Shown: positions 59,928 to 64,000 of the stretch, one piece after another
How the letters are laid out: every line of letters begins with the position of its first letter
Position numbering within the stretch: the first letter of the stretch is position 1
Source of the DNA: Bacteroidetes bacterium GWF2_38_335
GTDB lineage: Bacteria > Bacteroidota > Bacteroidia > Bacteroidales > GWF2-38-335
Length of the DNA stretch: 64,000 nucleotides
Assembly: GCA_001769535.1 (NCBI GenBank)
Contig: MEOH01000026.1
Span: 310,001-374,000, forward strand
Direction of reading: 5' to 3'
Notes under the pieces: generated by a model
What the model was told of the DNA's origin: nothing
The model's input: the letters and a program-made list of their open reading frames with translations, nothing else
The model's database searches: none
Translations under genes and position numbers: made by a program

Positions 59928-60008
59928 TTTGTTTAATTTGACGATAAAAAAATGTAATCAGAACATGAAGTGAAATGAAAAATCTTACATCAAAGCAGTA
60001 TTAAGTAT

Positions 60009-60788
60009 TTAATCCAAAACCCCACAAATAGCCAGAATAATAAAAGTAAAGAAGATTAATCCAACTGAAAGGATAATGACATAAAGTGCTTTTATAAGAA
60101 CGCTTAATTGTCCCCAATAGACACTGATTACCAGACAAAGCAATATAAACAAAGCATTTATTAATGATTCAAGCATAAGGTAAGCTATGGAACAATATTT
60201 CCCTTCATTTTTCAATTTATAAATAAATGTCAATACAAATAAAATCCCAAGAAAAATTCCCAGCTTAGCCCATGTTAATACTTGCAGTCCAACTGCAAGA
60301 TAAACAACAAGTAATCCTAAGGCAATGTACAAATATTCCACTTCAGGTTCCAACTTTTGATTGTTATGATCATTGTCGTTTTTCTTTGGTGGTTTAATTG
60401 AGAAAGCTATTTTTCCCAAATTCATTTCTGGCAGTAATTTTCTTGTATTTAATTTTGTCACGACTTGTTTTTTTAAAGCAATTTGTAGGTTGGTATTTTG
60501 TTGCTTTTTTGTAATTATTTTTTGGTCCATAATTCCAAATTCGGTGGCACTTCCATTATCTTTTTCCAGCAAATTGGCAGCTGATTCAACCTTAATGTTT
60601 GTTGCTGGGCTATCATTAATTGAGTCAAGTGTTAATGAAGTCTGTGGCCTTTTATCATTATTACTCACAAAATCTACATTAAACCCCGAAAAATATCTTC
60701 TCTTCTGAATTGATAATTGCGTAGAGCAGGAAGTCAGTAACAGGATCATTCCTATTATTATTGCTGTGTATTTTGCTGTTGTTTTCAT
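60009..60788 (-). CDS. Lipoprotein-leader membrane protein, copy 2
   Basis: The 259-residue protein starts MKTTAKYTAIIIGMILLLTSC and continues TQLSIQKRRYFSGFNVDFVS, matching copy 1 also at DNA level (one difference over about 65 bases at the 5' end). A polar, Asn/Lys-rich middle (LDSINDSPATNIKVESAANLL) and four or five hydrophobic helices (LVVYLAVGLQVLTWAKLGIFLGIL etc.) follow. The C-terminal parts of both copies share the layout but little sequence. The gene pair arose by duplication, with recent homogenisation of the 5' end. Confidence 0.7.
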   Translation of the reverse strand: MKTTAKYTAIIIGMILLLTSCSTQLSIQKRRYFSGFNVDFVSNNDKRPQTSLTLDSINDSPATNIKVESAANLLEKDNGSATEFGIMDQKIITKKQQNTNLQIALKKQVVTKLNTRKLLPEMNLGKIAFSIKPPKKNDNDHNNQKLEPEVEYLYIALGLLVVYLAVGLQVLTWAKLGIFLGILFVLTFIYKLKNEGKYCSIAYLMLESLINALFILLCLVISVYWGQLSVLIKALYVIILSVGLIFFTFIILAICGVLD

Positions 60789-60816
60789 TTTTCAAGTTTT
60801 TTTTCTGTTTTATTGT

Positions 60817-60844
60817 GAGACTGCTTCGTTCCTCGCAGTGACGG
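60817..60844. repeat. Partial copy of the 12.2-kb inverted repeat
   Basis: GAGACTGCTTCGTTCCTCGC followed by AGTGACGG resembles the right arm GAGATTGCTTCGTCGTTCCT with CCTCGCAATGACGG at 12274-12306, with a short deletion and two substitutions. A remnant of the same dispersed repeat. Confidence 0.55.
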
Positions 60845-60885
60845 TTTGCAATGGGCGTTGATTAATCATCAAATTTGCACATCAA

Positions 60886-61782
60886 CTACCATCCAAACCC
60901 CACCAGCACCCCGCATTTAAAATCAGGTGTAAACAAAGAGGTGTTGTTGTTTTCGGGATTGAAATTTCCGGTGAGGTAATAATCCGAATTCAATTCCTGT
61001 TCCTGCATATACCTGTACCTAAAGCCAAAACCAAGGTAAAAGTCAAATACCCAGTTGGCGCTTGAAACAAACTGCTGTCCAAAAATCACATAGGCATTGC
61101 ACACTGTTTTTTCTTCGTTGAAATCTACTCCGGTTGAATCTGTAACCCACTGGTTTCTTTCATAATCGACGAATTTCACTCCAAACCCCACTCCACTGTA
61201 CTTGCGCATGTTCGGATTTTTCTTTGAAGGCCTGTAGAATTTAAACTCGGTTTTGATTTTATATCCGTAGTTTATCGATTTTCCATAGGATTGCAGACTA
61301 AGTCCTGTAGTATTATTGAAACAATAACCGGCGTGAATGGTGCATGAAGTATTCTCGTTGACCGGAAAATCAAATCCTGCCATTAAAACCGGATCGGTCT
61401 CAAACAATCCCAGGGGCGAGAACAGCAAATAATTGCTGTTGTTGAAGTTGTCGCTCAAAACTAACAGTTCTTCTTTTTTGACCGGCTCGTTGTTTTGTGA
61501 CTGCTGCGGTTTTACCAACTCAGGCATGGCTTTGCTTAAATACACCGGTTTGCCGGCTTCATCGAAAGCAATTTCTTCCCCTTTGTAAAAAATGCGGGAA
61601 ATTTCTGATATTGCCAAATCATGCAACGCTCCGTTTTTAAGGTATACAATGTTGTTTTCTTTTATCTCATGCAGGGATGCATCTTTAATTATTTTGGCGT
61701 TTTTGAGGACTATTTTATCCTGTGCACTGACTGCTGCAGTCAGTAAGCTGAGGATGATGCTGAGGATTATTGTTGTTTTCAT
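60886..61782 (-). CDS. Outer-membrane barrel protein with KNG-type N-terminal module
   Basis: The 298-residue protein has a signal peptide (MKTTIILSIILSLLTAAVSAQ), then DKIVLKNAKIIKDASLHEIK ... NNIVYLKNG ... AISEISRIFYKGEEIAFDE, the same type of N-terminal module as in the 46066-47004 protein. From residue 115 on a barrel follows (NYLLFSPLGLFETDPVLMAGF, ANWVFDFYLGFGFRYRYMQ, FKCGVLVGFGW), with a terminal aromatic Trp, typical for outer-membrane insertion. Unknown function. It forms a possible operon with the CsgG-like gene 61841-62935 (58-base gap). Confidence 0.7.
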   Translation of the reverse strand: MKTTIILSIILSLLTAAVSAQDKIVLKNAKIIKDASLHEIKENNIVYLKNGALHDLAISEISRIFYKGEEIAFDEAGKPVYLSKAMPELVKPQQSQNNEPVKKEELLVLSDNFNNSNYLLFSPLGLFETDPVLMAGFDFPVNENTSCTIHAGYCFNNTTGLSLQSYGKSINYGYKIKTEFKFYRPSKKNPNMRKYSGVGFGVKFVDYERNQWVTDSTGVDFNEEKTVCNAYVIFGQQFVSSANWVFDFYLGFGFRYRYMQEQELNSDYYLTGNFNPENNNTSLFTPDFKCGVLVGFGW

Positions 61783-61840
61783 GGTATATTTTTTTTACTT
61801 CGTTAAAAAAGGGGCAGGCACAAGACCTGCCCTCACAAAA

Positions 61841-62935
61841 CTATCGGGGTGATTTTGACAGGTTAAAGCCAAGGGAGAGTCCGTAGGTTGTGCCTTCCTT
61901 GCGCGGAGATACATATACATTGACCGGGATGTTGAGATAACCTGAACGGATGGTTTTTCCGAAGGCAATAATCAGACTGGTTGACATCTTAAAGTCACCG
62001 CGGTGGTCAATCTGTTCAACTATTTCATAGTCGGCACCTACAGGCATGTTACTTTCGAGAGTCCATTTTCCAGTTGCATCGTAATATCCATAGGCAGTTT
62101 TGATTACCCTGAAAGACGGGCCAATGGCCAGTTCAAATCCACCGTTGTTAAACCTGAAACCGTTCATGAAGGTGACGGCCGGAATAAACGCTCCGGATTC
62201 CAGTCCGTTCAATGTGCCCAGAAATTCAAACAATCCCTGGAAACTACCGGCGCTGATGTATTGCAATTCATGTTGGTAGCCAAACATTGAAGTAACAGGA
62301 AACATATTGTAACCACCATCGCGTGTTGAAGCCATCATTCTTTTACCATAATCGCCCGAAACATAGGTCATACCCATTCTGGTTCCGTTTAGCTTTACTT
62401 TGGTGCTGGGCGATTCAATCGGATGGTTATAATTTATGAGCATGTTGACGATATTTGGGTCATTTTCAATGCCCAGCAGGTCATTTACAGAGATGCGAAT
62501 CATAATCTGAAGTTCTTTTTCCAGATTGAGAAATTCCAAAACACCCGATTTAACATACTCGCCAGTACTTACATCCAGAATTCTGAAAGAAATGATAATT
62601 TTCTCATTCATGCGCTCAACGCTTCCCGAGAACATTAAGCTGACGCCAAGTTTTTTACCTGCGTCCATGAGTTTTGATTTGGATTGGCAATCTTCGGGAT
62701 CGATTCCTTTTTCTTTTACAATTTCATTTACTTCATACTTGTCGAGCACACTGTACAAGTTGGTTTTTTCAAGTTCCAGTTGTACCATGTTGGTAACTGT
62801 TTTCTGGTCGTTAAAGATTCCGGTGGTACTGATACCTACCACTGCAATGCTGCTTTTCTGGGCAGTTACTGATACTGAATTAAAAAATACCATCATTGCA
62901 ATGATCATTCTGATTTTAAAATTTAGAGTTTTCAT
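61841..62935 (-). CDS. CsgG-like N-terminal domain plus C-terminal barrel
   Basis: The protein has about 364 residues. After the signal peptide (MKTLNFKIRMIIAMMVFFNS, then VSVTAQ) comes a domain like those of CsgG/LpoB/FlgT-type lipoprotein-domain folds: KSSIAVVGISTTGIFNDQKT, LYSVLDKYEVNEIVKEKG, SKLMDAGKKLGVSLMFSGSV, FRILDVSTGEYVKSG. The C-terminal half is a predicted barrel that ends in TYGLSLGFNLSKSPR. The start codon at 62935 is preferred; a second ATG at 62959 lies in a duplicated segment (AATTTAAAGTTTTCAT and AATTTAGAGTTTTCAT). A role in envelope sensing or export is possible. Confidence 0.7.
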   Translation of the reverse strand: MKTLNFKIRMIIAMMVFFNSVSVTAQKSSIAVVGISTTGIFNDQKTVTNMVQLELEKTNLYSVLDKYEVNEIVKEKGIDPEDCQSKSKLMDAGKKLGVSLMFSGSVERMNEKIIISFRILDVSTGEYVKSGVLEFLNLEKELQIMIRISVNDLLGIENDPNIVNMLINYNHPIESPSTKVKLNGTRMGMTYVSGDYGKRMMASTRDGGYNMFPVTSMFGYQHELQYISAGSFQGLFEFLGTLNGLESGAFIPAVTFMNGFRFNNGGFELAIGPSFRVIKTAYGYYDATGKWTLESNMPVGADYEIVEQIDHRGDFKMSTSLIIAFGKTIRSGYLNIPVNVYVSPRKEGTTYGLSLGFNLSKSPR

Positions 62936-62990
62936 ACTGTTATAATTTAAAGTTTTCATTTTGTTATTTTTTTTGTGAACGTTTCTGATG

Positions 62991-63022
62991 TAAAAGTACA
63001 ATCCCAAATATGCGATATCAAA
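62991..63022 (-). promoter_or_regulatory. Candidate promoter of the CsgG-like gene
   Basis: On the minus strand TTTG (plus 63019-63022), a 20-base spacer and TACTTTTA (plus 62991-62998), one mismatch from TAnnTTTG. Confidence 0.5.
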
Positions 63023-63322
63023 CAGCTATTTACTTGTATATTAATAAGTTTACTGATTATTGAAACAAACAGAGGAATTCTGTATTCAGAATCTGTTTTT
63101 TTGGATTTTATGCATGCACACCGGGGTTATTTGCGATTTTCGCAAATTGATTTTAATGAATTATTGAAATTTGCATGATTATTTTTCCCGAGGCTTCACG
63201 CCGGACTGAATTGAACTGGCCTTCCAGGCCGTTTATTCTTGAAAATAAAATATAATGGGATAAAAAATATACCTGTAACCTTGTAACTTTGTCACCATAT
63301 CACCCCACAACCATCCTACCGT
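63008..63322. other. Intergenic region with REP-like hairpin
   Basis: The 315-base gap has no gene. GGCCT-TCC-AGGCC at 63218-63230 is preceded by CTGAATTGAACT, like the hairpin at 51698-51710 with its CTGAATTGAGCC. The remainder is AT-rich; the promoter of the CsgG-like gene lies at its left end. Confidence 0.6.
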
Positions 63323-64000
63323 CTACACCTTCCTTTTATCGTACTTTCCTCTGATTTTCTGAGTAATGTTTTCAAGATCGCGGCATAGTTTTTTATATTG
63401 AGTATTATGAAGTGCTCTGGATTTAAAGTGCCTGATAATATATGATGCTCTTGAAATATACAATGCATCCTCGATGGTTTTTTCTTCGATATAGACCTTT
63501 TTTTCTTTTTTGGCAAGTTTTGCCAGGTTACCGCACATATCTGCCAACAGACTGAATTTTCCTGAAAAAGAGGAAATTTCAGGTGAAAGTCGTTGTACTT
63601 TAACCGAAAAGGAATCCAGTGTCTCACTGTAAGCCTGCGAAGAAAAATCCTCAAAATAGCAGGACCTCTTTAGTGCTGTACATTTATTTACAATATTCTT
63701 ATTGTATTTTAACAATATGGAAAAGTCCTTATTAAGTTTTTGAAACTCTTTATATAGTTCTTTTACAAGTATTTTTCCTGTTGAATCCAAAATGGCTGAA
63801 TCGGCAGGAAACTTATATTTTATTAAAGTATCCTTTAGCATTCTGATTTTCAGATCAAGGTCATCAAACCCACTAAGCCTTAAAAAATGAATTGCTTTGC
63901 CATCGTTTCTGTGTTTTTTGGAGTATGCTGCATAGAAGTAAAAATTTGATACTGTTTTTTTAAATATACTGTCACAGATATTTATTCTTTCTTTGATTAT
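63323..64000 (-). CDS. Unknown helical protein, 5' end outside the window
   Basis: A frame runs without stop from 64000 to the stop at 63323, so at least 225 residues are encoded and the start lies beyond the window. An internal Met (63841) is unlikely to be the start because the 53 codons before it look like coding sequence, for instance FYFYAAYSKKHRNDGKAIHF and LRLSGFDDLDLKIRM. The rest is helical and basic (LCRDLENITQKIRGKYDKRK at the end). No family is recognised. Confidence 0.7.
   Translation of the reverse strand: MIKERINICDSIFKKTVSNFYFYAAYSKKHRNDGKAIHFLRLSGFDDLDLKIRMLKDTLIKYKFPADSAILDSTGKILVKELYKEFQKLNKDFSILLKYNKNIVNKCTALKRSCYFEDFSSQAYSETLDSFSVKVQRLSPEISSFSGKFSLLADMCGNLAKLAKKEKKVYIEEKTIEDALYISRASYIIRHFKSRALHNTQYKKLCRDLENITQKIRGKYDKRKV

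Overview
The window is 64 kb of a Bacteroidetes chromosome, probably a free-living anaerobic or facultative relative of the Bacteroidales. Evidence: two secreted proteins with type IX secretion C-terminal sorting domains, a TonB-dependent receptor with a CarboxypepD_reg-like N-terminus, many outer-membrane barrels and lipoproteins, AT-rich intergenic DNA with promoters of the Bacteroidetes TTTG / TAnnTTTG type, and few Shine-Dalgarno sequences. I found no rRNA, tRNA, CRISPR array or prophage. Both ends are cut inside the chromosome, and the last gene runs off the right edge.

Layout. 0-5 kb: secreted proteins (DUF4197 lipoprotein, T9SS cargo, CBM9-like) and a DEDDh exonuclease / GIY-YIG fusion. 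5-15 kb: a DNA-stress island. It holds a HEPN/MNT toxin-antitoxin pair, an XRE-S24 (LexA-like) self-cleaving regulator, a REP-associated tyrosine transposase between two large palindrome arrays, then dinB, a short DnaE, a radical-SAM DNA-repair protein (TIGR03916 type), its TIGR03915 partner and a TerB-like protein. Together these resemble a Bacteroidetes counterpart of the inducible ImuB/DnaE2 mutagenesis cassette. 15-18.5 kb: hypC-hypD-hypE for the NiFe-hydrogenase Fe(CN)2CO ligand. 18.6-27.5 kb: a TPR membrane protein without output domain, a SagB-type nitroreductase, a TPR-SpoIIE phosphatase translationally coupled to an unusual potassium channel carrying eighteen 12-residue repeats, and a RelA-type (p)ppGpp synthetase with a decayed hydrolase centre.

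27.7-39 kb: a small lipoprotein with its own terminator, a TonB receptor operon, a three-gene rRNA methyltransferase / exonuclease / DUF5063 operon, a 14-repeat FG-GAP T9SS protein, RecQ and a small membrane protein. 39-46 kb: guaB followed by three SurA-like periplasmic chaperone genes, a dual-specificity phosphatase and an HD hydrolase. 46-55 kb: envelope proteins with proteolysis or adhesion flavour, namely a TPR-CHAT protease-like protein, an unknown secreted protein, a VIT-VWA protein and a coupled lipoprotein with a His/Cys dyad suggestive of the caspase-like fold. 55-64 kb: small unknown proteins, a dicarboxylate/amino-acid:cation symporter, two lipoproteins with almost identical leaders, two envelope barrels (one with a CsgG-like N-terminus) and a partial unknown gene.

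The best candidates for something new are the 12-residue-repeat potassium channel coupled to a SpoIIE phosphatase, the VIT-VWA / His-Cys lipoprotein pair, and the S24-dinB-dnaE-radical SAM cassette split by a transposase with its REP arrays. Several unrelated families of short palindromic repeats are scattered between genes. All functional calls come from reading the sequence; no database search was run.
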